DNA of 64,000 nt, taken from the NCBI RefSeq assembly GCF_900890705.1, contig NZ_CAAHFH010000001.1, positions 1,178,001 to 1,242,000 on the forward strand, written 5' to 3'. The notes beneath the pieces are model-generated. The model had not been told where the DNA came from. It saw only the letters and a program-made list of their open reading frames with translations, and did not search any database. Source of the stretch: Pontiella sulfatireligans (GTDB lineage: Bacteria > Verrucomicrobiota > Kiritimatiellia > Kiritimatiellales > Pontiellaceae). The translations under genes and the position numbers were made by a program. Positions 41,197-50,819 of this stretch are shown one piece after another (the first letter of the stretch is position 1; every line of letters starts with the position of its first letter).

Positions 41197-42795
41197 TTAT
41201 TGGATTTCCTCTTTTGCTTTCACGTATTCGCACGCACGAGGAGCGCATCCTTCCCCATCGACATACCGTTTCAACAACGCATGCATTTGCGCCGCTCGCT
41301 CAGGGTAGTCGGCATATAGATTGTGATGCTCTGCCGGATCCTCTTTCAGGTTGTAAAGCAGCCCCGAGGTTTTGCCGGTTTCATATCCCCGCTCTTTATT
41401 GAACCAGTCCGGGCAGTTGGAATGTTCGCCACTCTTCGTGTTGATGAACAACCAATCGCCCTGGCGGAGGGCATAACTCCCTTTCTTCGTGTTCTGAACC
41501 GTGGCATTACGCAACGGCTGATTATATTTTTCGCCCTTCAGCAACGGCAGCAGGTCATAGCTATCGATCGCCTCCTCTGCGTTCAGCCCGTAGCCGATAA
41601 TCCTCGCAAATGTGGCCGCCAAATCGACTTGGTTGATGGTTTCGTTCGACACCGTTCCCGGCTCGATCACACGCGGCCATTTAATGACGAACGGGACGCG
41701 GTGCCCTCCCTCCCACAAATCACGCTTCACGCCACGCAACCGCCCGGAGCTCCAATGACCGTAAATTCTCTGCCGCTCATAGGCCATAAGCTCCGCGCCG
41801 TTGTCGGCGGTGAAAATCACGATGGTGTTTTCGTAAAAACCGCCCGTTTCCAACGCCTGCATAATGCGCCCCGCCATGGCGTCGGACTCGAACACAAAAT
41901 CACCATAGGGTCCGGCCTGCGACTTGCCGCGATATTCCTTGTTCGGAACAACCGGCTCATGCGGCGACGGAAAAGCAAAATAAAGGAAGAACGGCTTGTC
42001 CGCCTGCTGATTCCCAATCCACTCGACCGCTTTATCCGTTATGGTTGGCAATACGTTGTACGGATTCCATCCGACGGCGACAGGCCCCGGCCGACTCCCC
42101 CAATCCCCTTCCGGCACCGGCTCGAATTTTGAAAAATCCGCCATCTCGGTGGGCACTTCCAATACCCGGTCGTTTTCCATAAAGCAGTAGGGCGGGAAAT
42201 TAATGGTGCCATCGCCAAAATAATAATCAAACCCCTGATCCAACGGGCCTCCGGGAACGGGCTTCATCCAGTCTATCGCATTTACCGTATAGGACTTGCG
42301 CATCAGAACCCGACCATCGGGCCGATCCCAACGGACATTCTTCAGCTTTGCTCCAGGCTTCTTGACCGCATTCCAGTTCCAGCCTAGGTGCCACTTGCCG
42401 ATCGCGGCGGTGCTGTAGCCCTTCGCCCCGAACATCTTCGGCAGGGTGTACTCCCCCTTTTCAAAAACCGATGGACCGAACGAATCCACGATTTTGAAAA
42501 ACCGGCGCCAGTGATGCTGCCCGGTCAACAGCGCAAAACAACTGGGCGAGCAGATGCCGGACGAGCTGTGCCCGTCAGTAAAACGCACACCCTCCGCCGC
42601 AAGCTTGTCAAAGTTCGGTGTCGGGATTTTCGAAGAACTCTCGTTCGCAGAAAAATCACCGTAACCCATATCGTCCGCATAAAGAATGACCACATTGGGA
42701 CGTTCGGCCGGAACCGTGGAAGAAGTCCGCTTCGTTTCTGCAGACGCGAACAGGGTCGCTCCCAAAAGTAAAACCACGGAAATTCTAAACATCAT
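41197..42795 (-). CDS. Exported S1 sulfatase with atypical CSPSC active-site motif
   Basis: A 532-residue sulfatase with signal peptide ([19 protein letters not shown]), metal Asp pair ADDMGYGD (D41, D42) and KWHLGWNW. The motif that should read C-x-P-x-R reads [15 protein letters not shown]82 is present, but the Arg position is C86 (codon TGT at 42540-42538). That Arg is strongly conserved and contacts the maturase and the active site. Everything else looks intact. The ATG at 42795 has GGAGG 7 bases upstream. Possible results are lowered maturation, altered activity, or a changed non-hydrolytic role. Confidence 0.9.
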   Translation of the reverse strand: MMFRISVVLLLGATLFASAETKRTSSTVPAERPNVVILYADDMGYGDFSANESSSKIPTPNFDKLAAEGVRFTDGHSSSGICSPSCFALLTGQHHWRRFFKIVDSFGPSVFEKGEYTLPKMFGAKGYSTAAIGKWHLGWNWNAVKKPGAKLKNVRWDRPDGRVLMRKSYTVNAIDWMKPVPGGPLDQGFDYYFGDGTINFPPYCFMENDRVLEVPTEMADFSKFEPVPEGDWGSRPGPVAVGWNPYNVLPTITDKAVEWIGNQQADKPFFLYFAFPSPHEPVVPNKEYRGKSQAGPYGDFVFESDAMAGRIMQALETGGFYENTIVIFTADNGAELMAYERQRIYGHWSSGRLRGVKRDLWEGGHRVPFVIKWPRVIEPGTVSNETINQVDLAATFARIIGYGLNAEEAIDSYDLLPLLKGEKYNQPLRNATVQNTKKGSYALRQGDWLFINTKSGEHSNCPDWFNKERGYETGKTSGLLYNLKEDPAEHHNLYADYPERAAQMHALLKRYVDGEGCAPRACEYVKAKEEIQ

Positions 42796-42820
42796 AGCTC
42801 TGCCTCCGTATAACAGACGC

Positions 42821-45274
42821 TTAGAAAAGAACGACATCCTTCTTCCTGGACTCGGGGGTAACAACCAGTTTCTCAATCTTCCCGTTCCTTAGCGACACCT
42901 CCACGGTGGTCTGTTTCGGGGCATGCAGTTTGAAATCGACATCCACCGTTTTGTCCCAGCAAGGTAAAATGTGGATTTTGTCATCAAAACACTGCATGAG
43001 CATTTCCTGCAAACCGGACATCGCGCTTCCGCCCCAATCATGATCCGGAATACTGTCAAATTTCGCATCCCAGTAGGTCGGAAACCTGTTTCCTGCCTCA
43101 TTGTCGCCAAACTTTTTGCAAACATGGTTGTGAGCATCTGCAATTTTACCCATCCGAGCCAAGAAAATGGTATTCTGCTTCCAACACACATAGCCTTCTT
43201 TGTCAATGTGAGGAAAATACTTCCAAGTATTGAGAAATGCATCCATTTCCGGATCATTAATAGCGTATAAATCAAACGGAAAAAGCGCATAAAAATGGGG
43301 CGACTCCAGTTGGGCAAACCGGGAGGACGATGGATACGTTTCTGCCGGCAATGCCACGCGCCGGCCTTCATACTCACCAAAAGGCACATCGGGTATTCTT
43401 TGCAGGAGTTCCCGGTAATAGCGCTTGTCCGACTCCGGAACGAAGGGCAAATCCTCTTCGGTGAGCCTATTGAGGCAGGCGTGCAAACCGGATACAACAT
43501 CCATCGGGTTGGCAACAGGATGGTAGGCTTCCACCGCCTGCGAAGGGTAAATCACCAATTTTCCGTTCTCATCCAGCGGTGTTCCATCCCGCATTCGTTT
43601 CCGCATTTGATAATGCTCGTCAAAGAAAACAAGCGACTGTTTGATGAAATCGTAATAACGCTCAATGGCATCTCCGCTATAGCGATAGTATTCGAGCATC
43701 ATATAGGAAAATTCCAATTGTGCGGTATGGTGATAGGTCATGGCCGGATGTTGGCTCAGACCGATTTCACACAGGTCTTTATCGTGATTCTTATCGCCGG
43801 TAAGGTATTGCTCCTTTTTCCCGAAAGGGACATCGATGCGCCGATACCGGCTCTTCTCATTATCGGTTTGCCATTCATAGAGGAAAGGCAACTGCAGGCC
43901 CGAAGCATCCGTATTCTCACAGAATACCGCCCCACCGTGACCGAAATACGCCGCAGCCCGAATCTTGGCCCCATTCAGGGCCTTGTTGTACATTGAAAAC
44001 TGCGATTCGAAAGCATCAAAATCACCCGACTTGAGCAAGGGCCAATACATCAAACGCTGGTTCTGTCCGGTCATAAAATCCCCGCCCCACATGCGCCAGT
44101 CCGGATCGAATCCATTGGCGGGGTCAAAGGTCAGGTTGCCGCCGTTAAACTTCGTGGGGAATTCGCCATGAATATTTCCGCCCAGCATATAGCGGAAAAG
44201 ATTATAGTTCCGGCCGACCTGCCAATGTTTCGAGGCCTCATCTTTTTTTTCCGGTTCAACCACAATCCAACTGCGTTGCCAGAACGCGTTCCACCAAGCC
44301 GCGTTTTTGTCGAAATCGCCTTGCGTGGCTTCGGCCTTTTGACAGCGTTCCAGCAGAGCAGACTCCCAATTTTCATACGCCTCTTCCTGCGCCACATGGG
44401 TCACGACATAAATATGGTGTTGCTTTGCCGGAGCCTTGCTCTTGAGTCGCCACGATTTAAAATCTGTTTTGAAGTAAGTGCCTGCGCCTTGACCAGCCGC
44501 AACGGCGTTGTCGGCAAAGAGCATGCCCCCCATGGTACGGTTCTTGTTGTAGTTGACGATCCGGTCCTTGTATTTTTCAAGCTTCTGTTGCTCAATGGCT
44601 TTGCGCGGCGACAGAGGATCGGAGGGATTGCGGTGGTAGAAGAGAATACGATTGTCCTTCAAACGAAAATCATCCTTTAGCTTGATGACCTCAAACGGAG
44701 CCCCGATGAAGGAAAAGGAACCGAACAAGGGGTTGGGTTTAACATGAATATTATGAGACTGCTTTTCTATGTCGTCCTTGGTGGGGGTGAGGTCTTTGTC
44801 TTTATAGCGCCAGGATTCGTAGGCAACCGTGTAATCAATTTTCTTTTCCGAATCAACAGTCACATGAACCGAATGGGTAAACTGATCCACCCACATCGTG
44901 ATGTCCACCTGATTGCCATCCTTACCTTCAGCTGAAATGGCTATGTTACCATCCTGCAAAACCAGCTTTTGCGAAAAATGCTGGTAGTCTCGGAACGGAT
45001 TCGGCTCCAGAGTCAGTCGCACACGGCCGAGTTTGATATGCTCGCCAATTTCACTAAAGGAGCCGCTCCGCTGTATATAGAAAAGCAGCTCCCCCTTCTC
45101 TACCCAGACATTGCACGCCATGTCCCCCGCACCGAGCGGCATATTATCCGCAACGTTCGTACTGGGACTATCCCATTCCACATTGTATCGATCGGTCCAA
45201 TTCCCAGCCCAGCAACCTGTAGCTGCCAGTGCGGCAGCGAATCCTGCCACGCCTTTTTTTATTTTTTTATTCAT
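42821..45274 (-). CDS. DUF5703 protein (GH95-like), exported, paralogue of 34341
   Basis: An 817-residue protein with signal peptide ([17 protein letters not shown]) and [20 protein letters not shown], the DUF5703 start. It has the same middle ([35 protein letters not shown]) and C-terminal ([20 protein letters not shown]) elements as the 34341 protein. Likely a glycoside hydrolase on fucose- or galactose-containing glycan; activity is inferred from the barrel fold only. It is 25 bases upstream of the CSPSC sulfatase and probably co-transcribed. Confidence 0.8.
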   Translation of the reverse strand: MNKKIKKGVAGFAAALAATGCWAGNWTDRYNVEWDSPSTNVADNMPLGAGDMACNVWVEKGELLFYIQRSGSFSEIGEHIKLGRVRLTLEPNPFRDYQHFSQKLVLQDGNIAISAEGKDGNQVDITMWVDQFTHSVHVTVDSEKKIDYTVAYESWRYKDKDLTPTKDDIEKQSHNIHVKPNPLFGSFSFIGAPFEVIKLKDDFRLKDNRILFYHRNPSDPLSPRKAIEQQKLEKYKDRIVNYNKNRTMGGMLFADNAVAAGQGAGTYFKTDFKSWRLKSKAPAKQHHIYVVTHVAQEEAYENWESALLERCQKAEATQGDFDKNAAWWNAFWQRSWIVVEPEKKDEASKHWQVGRNYNLFRYMLGGNIHGEFPTKFNGGNLTFDPANGFDPDWRMWGGDFMTGQNQRLMYWPLLKSGDFDAFESQFSMYNKALNGAKIRAAAYFGHGGAVFCENTDASGLQLPFLYEWQTDNEKSRYRRIDVPFGKKEQYLTGDKNHDKDLCEIGLSQHPAMTYHHTAQLEFSYMMLEYYRYSGDAIERYYDFIKQSLVFFDEHYQMRKRMRDGTPLDENGKLVIYPSQAVEAYHPVANPMDVVSGLHACLNRLTEEDLPFVPESDKRYYRELLQRIPDVPFGEYEGRRVALPAETYPSSSRFAQLESPHFYALFPFDLYAINDPEMDAFLNTWKYFPHIDKEGYVCWKQNTIFLARMGKIADAHNHVCKKFGDNEAGNRFPTYWDAKFDSIPDHDWGGSAMSGLQEMLMQCFDDKIHILPCWDKTVDVDFKLHAPKQTTVEVSLRNGKIEKLVVTPESRKKDVVLF

Positions 45275-45334
45275 TGAAGTTGCCCTACAGATTTTTTTTT
45301 TAAACCTTCAAATTACACACGGCCGTCCGACTGA

Positions 45335-46999
45335 TCAGTTGATGGTGATTTCATCCAGGCCGAGAGGTTCGGACGTGGACGGAGACGGAATGCGGCCGCG
45401 GAACTCGATCCTCACCGGATACGCCATTCCATATTTCGGGGCTTTCTTCGGCATCCGGATTTCCAAACCATCCTTCGTCCCGCACCACGTCAACCCTCGC
45501 CGTTTTCCCAGTAGCTTAACCGACTTAACACCGCTTAAATTCACGCCTTTCAGCGTTTTAATCACGGCCTTGTCACCCGGCCATTCGAGGAAGGTGGCAT
45601 AAAGAACAGTATTGGCTTTGTTGCGCGTGAAACGGATATCATCAGGTTTACCTTCAAACTTCAGGTGATAGTGATCGTCTCTGTCGTACCAGGTATCGGA
45701 AACCTCACCGAGCACTTCATACGGACGCGTTGCATAAACAGCTTCGCCGCATGCGTCCAGCCATGCCCCAAGCTCGCAGATCATCTTCTTCTGGTCTTCC
45801 GGGAAGGTGCCGTCCGCCTTCGGCGCAATCGCCAGCATCAATACGCCGCGTTTACTGATGATATCCATCAATTGGTCGACGATCATATCCGTCGGCTTTA
45901 TGACAACGTTCGGATCATAGCTCCAGTTATTGCCATAATAAATGGAATCGTCCGTCTGCCAGACCCTATCGGCAATATCTTTCATGCCGCCGCGCTCAAA
46001 ATCGCGGACGGCAGAATTATTCCTGAACGGCCTTTTATGGTTGATCACCACCTGCGGCGAGCCGAACTCGCCCATGCCGGATTCAACGGCCAGGTTGTAG
46101 TAATGCGCACCGAAGTCCCGGATGTAGGGTTCAAAAGCGGCATGATGGATTCCCCAGTCAAAATAATACAGGTCTGGCGTATAAAGTGTCGCCAGCTCTT
46201 TGGTTCGAGCCAGCCATTCGTCCAGGTCATATTGGCTTGGTGAAACCTTATAACGCGTGCGCGCCAGCCAATCCTTATGCGCTTCCCCTTCATTAATGCG
46301 GGCCCTACACACCTCATCAGGAATAATCGGCGCACCGTACAGATCCTTCAACGACAGATCTTTCGCGTCATACCCGTTTATATGATTGAAGAGAAAAAAG
46401 TTATAGCCCCAGCCGGAATGGTTGGATACCCCGTACTTAAGACCTTTTTTATGCATGGCAACTTTGAGCTCGCCCACAATATCGCGTTTCGGCCCCATAT
46501 CCACGGAATTCCAGCGCGACACCTCTGAATCCCACTGGCAGAAGTTGTCGCTGAAAACCGCGATCATCGTGAAGAATTTTGCGCCGCCTTTTACACAAAG
46601 ATCCGCCCAATCGTCAGGCTCGAACTTTTCAGCTTTCCACATCGGAATCAAATCCTTGTAGCCGAATGTTCCGGGATCGCCGTACGTTTCCTTGTGATGT
46701 AGATGCGTGGCTAATCCCTGATTGCTGCTACTGCTCTGACCCTCTTGACAATACATCCAGCGACCGTACCATTCCGCCGCATGATCCCCTTTGAACGCGG
46801 GAACAGAATACACCCCCCAAATGGGCCAGAACCCCAGCTTGGCATCCTCATACCATTCCGGTGCTTCATAATTAGACAACGACTCCCACGTCGGCTCGTA
46901 CTGCCCGTTAGCTACCGGACAAACCATACCGGCCAACAACGCCGCCGATATAATTTTCTGTTTCATTCCCTCTTTCACTCTACGTGCAGTTAAACTCAT
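45335..46999 (-). CDS. Exported GH29 alpha-L-fucosidase-like protein with altered active site
   Basis: A 554-residue GH29 protein. The barrel is clear (TWESLSNYEAPEWYEDAKLG, YGVSNHSGWGYN, and D281 as nucleophile in LYYFDWGIHH). Two usual fucose-binding elements are changed: the HWG of AKFGIFIHWG is IWG (KLGFWPIWGVYSV), and the HHDGF-type segment is VFSDNF. The C-terminal beta domain is present. Substrate may be a modified or sulfated fucose or a galactose. The ATG at 46999 has GGAG 6 bases upstream and follows the mutarotase-like gene by 3 bases; an ATG at 46966 is an alternative start. Confidence 0.85.
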   Translation of the reverse strand: MSLTARRVKEGMKQKIISAALLAGMVCPVANGQYEPTWESLSNYEAPEWYEDAKLGFWPIWGVYSVPAFKGDHAAEWYGRWMYCQEGQSSSSNQGLATHLHHKETYGDPGTFGYKDLIPMWKAEKFEPDDWADLCVKGGAKFFTMIAVFSDNFCQWDSEVSRWNSVDMGPKRDIVGELKVAMHKKGLKYGVSNHSGWGYNFFLFNHINGYDAKDLSLKDLYGAPIIPDEVCRARINEGEAHKDWLARTRYKVSPSQYDLDEWLARTKELATLYTPDLYYFDWGIHHAAFEPYIRDFGAHYYNLAVESGMGEFGSPQVVINHKRPFRNNSAVRDFERGGMKDIADRVWQTDDSIYYGNNWSYDPNVVIKPTDMIVDQLMDIISKRGVLMLAIAPKADGTFPEDQKKMICELGAWLDACGEAVYATRPYEVLGEVSDTWYDRDDHYHLKFEGKPDDIRFTRNKANTVLYATFLEWPGDKAVIKTLKGVNLSGVKSVKLLGKRRGLTWCGTKDGLEIRMPKKAPKYGMAYPVRIEFRGRIPSPSTSEPLGLDEITIN

Positions 47000-47002
47000 T
47001 TT

Positions 47003-47773
47003 TCACTCCGAAACCTGCTCCATGGGCACCCAGCATTTGACAGCACCGGGCAATGGATCGAGACATGGTGCCGCAACGTTGTACCAACGACGGGCAATCG
47101 GGTCGTCATAGTTTTCCATTTTTTCATTCTGCGCTTCGGTAGCATAGGACTCGACATAGAAGAATTGATAGAGCTCATCACCCAGCTCAACCAGAAATAT
47201 GGAAAAGTCGTGGCTGCCGGCACGGGCCATATGATCGCACACACCGGGCCAAACGGTTTGGTGGATTGTGCGGTAATAATCCTCGCGATCAGGTTTGATT
47301 CGCGTGGTCTGGGCAATCTTTTCCGGCTTTGCATCGGTAGGCTTTGCGCCGAATATGTAATTGATCCATTCCAACTGCAACCAAGCCTGATCATCTTGTA
47401 CCGCCCGCGGGTGCGGGGTGAGCAACATCTTCATGCTCACAACCTGCTCAACCGCTTCGAATCCCTTTACTGCATCAAGATAGTTTTCGCCTTCATAATC
47501 GAAGTAGACCATGAATGCTGTTTTACCTTGCAGCACCTTGGCGTAGGAACTGAGGTTTGTGATGCCCTTTTTCTTGAACGCTTTAGCGACCATCTTTTTA
47601 TTCAGTGTTTTCAACGCAGCCTTTGCGTCGTCAACTTTTCCGTCCTTTGCAAAAGCAAACAGCATCACGTGCATTTCCTGCCCGGACAGGATGCGGTTTT
47701 CGTAGGGCGATAGTCCACTCGCTACCAATGCGCCCATTACAGAAACGATTATAACCATCCATTTCAGTTTCAT
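47003..47773 (-). CDS. Exported two-domain L-rhamnose-mutarotase-like protein
   Basis: A 256-residue protein with a signal peptide (VIIVSVMGALVASG). The second half (DYYRTIHQTVWPGVCDHMAR, then SHDFSIFLVELGDELYQFFY) is L-rhamnose mutarotase/DUF718-like, a dimeric alpha/beta barrel that interconverts anomers. The first half (HVMLFAFAKDGKVDDAKAAL, ITNLSSYAKVLQGKTAFMVY) looks like a second copy of the fold. Normal RhaM is about 105 residues and cytoplasmic, so a duplicated, exported version is unusual. It could interconvert fucose or rhamnose anomers released outside the cell. It is upstream of the GH29 gene in one transcript. Confidence 0.75.
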   Translation of the reverse strand: MKLKWMVIIVSVMGALVASGLSPYENRILSGQEMHVMLFAFAKDGKVDDAKAALKTLNKKMVAKAFKKKGITNLSSYAKVLQGKTAFMVYFDYEGENYLDAVKGFEAVEQVVSMKMLLTPHPRAVQDDQAWLQLEWINYIFGAKPTDAKPEKIAQTTRIKPDREDYYRTIHQTVWPGVCDHMARAGSHDFSIFLVELGDELYQFFYVESYATEAQNEKMENYDDPIARRWYNVAAPCLDPLPGAVKCWVPMEQVSE

Positions 47774-47782
47774 GATTTTCCC

Positions 47783-49339
47783 CTATGGATTAGGACCCGC
47801 CACAAGGTCAGGTCGCTCCGAATCTATCTCTCGCTTAAGGATATTTGCAAGAGCCTCCGTCTTCTCCGGATGCTGATCTTCCAGATTATAGTATTCGTTG
47901 TTGTCCTTCAGTATATTGTAGAGCTGGTAACTCGGCTTATGCGCAGGGCCAACTTCAATCACCTTCCACCCGTCCTTATCAATCACCGCACCGCTGCCCA
48001 TGGTCCGCATTCGGGTGCCAACAATCACATAATCATGCTTCTGCCGCTGCTCCTGCCCCAACAGCGTTGGGAGATAGGAAATACTGTCTTTGCCTTTCGG
48101 CACAGGAACCCCCATCACATCGGCAATCGTTGCCATGAAGTCATAATGGGCACTCAACAATGCGGTTGCCCCTCCGGCTTTGATTTTGCCCGGCCAGCGT
48201 ACAATCAGCGGACATTGGATGCCGCCTTGGAAACCGCTGCGCTTCTGCCCGGCACGTCCGCCGGCGCCGTTGAAAACATCCTCGAATTCCGACAGGCGCC
48301 ATTTGTCATCGGTCAGATTCGTCTTGGTACCGTCCGGCTTCAACTGTTTGGCAAACAGCGTATTCAAGCTTTCGTTGCCATGATTATAATACGTGGCATG
48401 TCCGTTGTCGGAGGCGAAGAACACGAGGGTTTTATCGTCGAGACCCTGCTTCTTCAATTCCGCCATGATGAGACCGACGTGATCGTCCAGCATTTTCACC
48501 ATGGAGGCATACTTCTTCTCCGACAGCGACAACCGCGGATCATCGGCAAAGTCCGGATGCAGTTCCGGAATCGCGACGGGGCCGTGCGGAAGTTGGGTCG
48601 GATGATAGAGGAAAAACGGGTGGTCTTTGTTTTCCCGGATGTACCTCAGAACTTCTTCGATAAAGATATTCTGGGAATAGGTTTTCCCGCCCGAACCAAC
48701 GGGTTCGTTGCCTTCTTCGGACATCTTTCCGCAATTCGACAAGGGGTTGCCTTCCAGTTCAAAGCGTTCGCCATTGCGCCAGAGATAGGGCGGATAATAC
48801 CCATGGCAGCGGACGTGATCGTAATAACCCACATAATGATCCCAACCGTGGCGCTTCACGCGCTCGTGCCAGGTCAGGAATCCCCGGTCCAACTTACCGA
48901 CCTGCGCGGTCTTGTAGCCGGCCTGTTGCCCGATCTGTCCTAGCATAACCTCGTTCGGAGTAATCGGATCCGCACTGGCCTTGATCTCCTCCATCCGCTT
49001 CCGGTATTCCTCCTCCGTAATCCTGCCGGCATCCCGTTCGATCGGCAATCCCGCCTGGGTCTGCTTCCAACCTCCCATGCGACCGTCATGCATGCCCGTC
49101 AGCAGCGTCCATCGCGATGGCGCACAGAAGGTTCCACCGTAGTAATTGGTGAACTTAATGCCCTCGGCGGCCAGCCGGTCAATATGCGGCGTCTTCACAA
49201 TCTTCTGCCCGTAGCAACCCAGCATTTCGGGGCCAAGGTCGTCGGCAAAAATCATGATCACATTGGGTCGATCCGCATAAACGGCGCCCAATGCCGCAAC
49301 ACACAGTCCAACCAACCAACGATTCATTGTTTTACTCAT
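47783..49339 (-). CDS. Exported S1 sulfatase
   Basis: A 518-residue sulfatase. Signal peptide includes RWLVGLCVAALGAVYA. Asp pair in IFADDLGPE (D33, D34) and canonical CAPSR (C72) in GGTFCAPSRWTLLTG. Also GYKTAQVGKLDRG and ASDNGHATY, as expected for S1. The ATG at 49339 is used; a longer frame enters the neighbouring gene. It ends 9 bases before the mutarotase-like gene. Confidence 0.93.
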   Translation of the reverse strand: MSKTMNRWLVGLCVAALGAVYADRPNVIMIFADDLGPEMLGCYGQKIVKTPHIDRLAAEGIKFTNYYGGTFCAPSRWTLLTGMHDGRMGGWKQTQAGLPIERDAGRITEEEYRKRMEEIKASADPITPNEVMLGQIGQQAGYKTAQVGKLDRGFLTWHERVKRHGWDHYVGYYDHVRCHGYYPPYLWRNGERFELEGNPLSNCGKMSEEGNEPVGSGGKTYSQNIFIEEVLRYIRENKDHPFFLYHPTQLPHGPVAIPELHPDFADDPRLSLSEKKYASMVKMLDDHVGLIMAELKKQGLDDKTLVFFASDNGHATYYNHGNESLNTLFAKQLKPDGTKTNLTDDKWRLSEFEDVFNGAGGRAGQKRSGFQGGIQCPLIVRWPGKIKAGGATALLSAHYDFMATIADVMGVPVPKGKDSISYLPTLLGQEQRQKHDYVIVGTRMRTMGSGAVIDKDGWKVIEVGPAHKPSYQLYNILKDNNEYYNLEDQHPEKTEALANILKREIDSERPDLVAGPNP

Positions 49340-49361
49340 AATCAATTTCTCATTTAATTGC

Positions 49362-50819
49362 TTAAATTTCAGGCGGCACCCACTCCGGAATGCCCTGCGC
49401 CTTTTTCTGACTGTCGTACAACTCAAAAAACGGAGGTTCCTCGCCAGCATATTCCCGGTCTTCATTCACCATAAGCGGCAAAGTTTCTTCCCACCACGTG
49501 AAGCGAGCGGCATTGAGACGCTCCACCACCTCCGGATACTGCGCGACGACATCCTGCTTCTCATATGGATCGTTCGAGATGTCGTAGAGTTCATCGCCGA
49601 CCAGGCGCCACCGCTGCGTGCGCACGGCGTAGCGCTCGTCCCTCTGCGGTTCTTCCCCCTTGTCCCAGCGCCCGGAATGTACAAAGAGCATGCGATCCTT
49701 CCATTCGGCATCGGGATTTTCCAGCAAGGGGATCAGACTTCGACCGTCCAGCTCCTGAATGCCGGAAGAAATCGTTGCGCCAGCCAAACCACAGAAGGTT
49801 TTATAGAGATCGAAATGCGCCGTTAACGCATTCACGTCCTTGCCCTCGGGCAGCACGTTCTTCCAGTACCAGAAGCACGGCACGTGCGTCCCCCCTTCGG
49901 CCGGCGATGTTTTTCCGCTCTTATACCCGCCCGTCCACGCGGCTTCGGTCTTTCCATCCGAGGTGCACATTCCGTTGTCCGTTGTGAAAATAACCAGCGT
50001 ATTCTCCAGTGCACCCCACTCTTCCAGCTTCTCCATCAGGAGACCGAAATTGTCGTCAATATTTTCAACCATGCCCCAGCGGTTTAATGTATCCTTACTG
50101 AGTCCCGGATGACGTTTATCAATGCGCCTGACATTTTCCTTCGGTGCGATAAGCGGATTATGCGGCGCATTGGGCGCGATGTAGGCAAAGAACGGTTTTT
50201 GAGCTTCATGATTCTTTTTTATCCAGCCCAGCGCCGCGCGGAAGAATACATCGGTGCAATATCCCTTCGTCTTCACGACCGTATCGTTGTGCAGCAACAC
50301 GTTGTCGTAGTACCGATTCTTCTTGTTGGGGGGGAAATCGGCGCAACTGCCGGGATATTTCTGGCCGATTCCTCCCGCACCATGGGTGAACGCCTCCGTA
50401 AATCCGCGGTTGCCCGGTCGATATTCCTCGATGTCGCCAAGGTGCCATTTACCAAAGATCCCTGTCTCGTACCCTGCCTGTTGCAGCAACTGCGGGAACG
50501 TGGTTGTTGAAAGCGCCATCAACTCACGCTCCTTGATCGTGTGGGTTACCCCGTTTTTGAATTCATGCCGGCCGCTCATCAGCGCCGCGCGCGTCGGCGC
50601 GCACGTCGGGCTGACATGGAACTCCGTCAGACGCAGCGACTTTTCGGCAAAGCGATCAATGTGCGGCGTTTTCAAAACCGGATGCCCCATACACGAGAGC
50701 AAAGGCCCCTGGTCATCCGTCATCACCAGGATAATGTTTGGACGTTTGCCTTTCAGCGGTTGAGCTTCACCCCCACCACAGACCATCAACGCCATGATGA
50801 ACAACAACGCATTCTTCAT
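49362..50819 (-). CDS. Exported S1 sulfatase
   Basis: A 485-residue sulfatase with signal peptide MKNALLFIMALMVCGGGEA, metal site MTDDQGPLL (D35, D36), and canonical CAPTR (C73). FGKWHLGD and TTDNGMCTSDG are present. The ATG overlaps the stop of the upstream sulfatase by ATGA, so the two are translationally coupled. Closest in style to arylsulfatases of marine PVC bacteria; substrate unknown. Confidence 0.93.
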   Translation of the reverse strand: MKNALLFIMALMVCGGGEAQPLKGKRPNIILVMTDDQGPLLSCMGHPVLKTPHIDRFAEKSLRLTEFHVSPTCAPTRAALMSGRHEFKNGVTHTIKERELMALSTTTFPQLLQQAGYETGIFGKWHLGDIEEYRPGNRGFTEAFTHGAGGIGQKYPGSCADFPPNKKNRYYDNVLLHNDTVVKTKGYCTDVFFRAALGWIKKNHEAQKPFFAYIAPNAPHNPLIAPKENVRRIDKRHPGLSKDTLNRWGMVENIDDNFGLLMEKLEEWGALENTLVIFTTDNGMCTSDGKTEAAWTGGYKSGKTSPAEGGTHVPCFWYWKNVLPEGKDVNALTAHFDLYKTFCGLAGATISSGIQELDGRSLIPLLENPDAEWKDRMLFVHSGRWDKGEEPQRDERYAVRTQRWRLVGDELYDISNDPYEKQDVVAQYPEVVERLNAARFTWWEETLPLMVNEDREYAGEEPPFFELYDSQKKAQGIPEWVPPEI

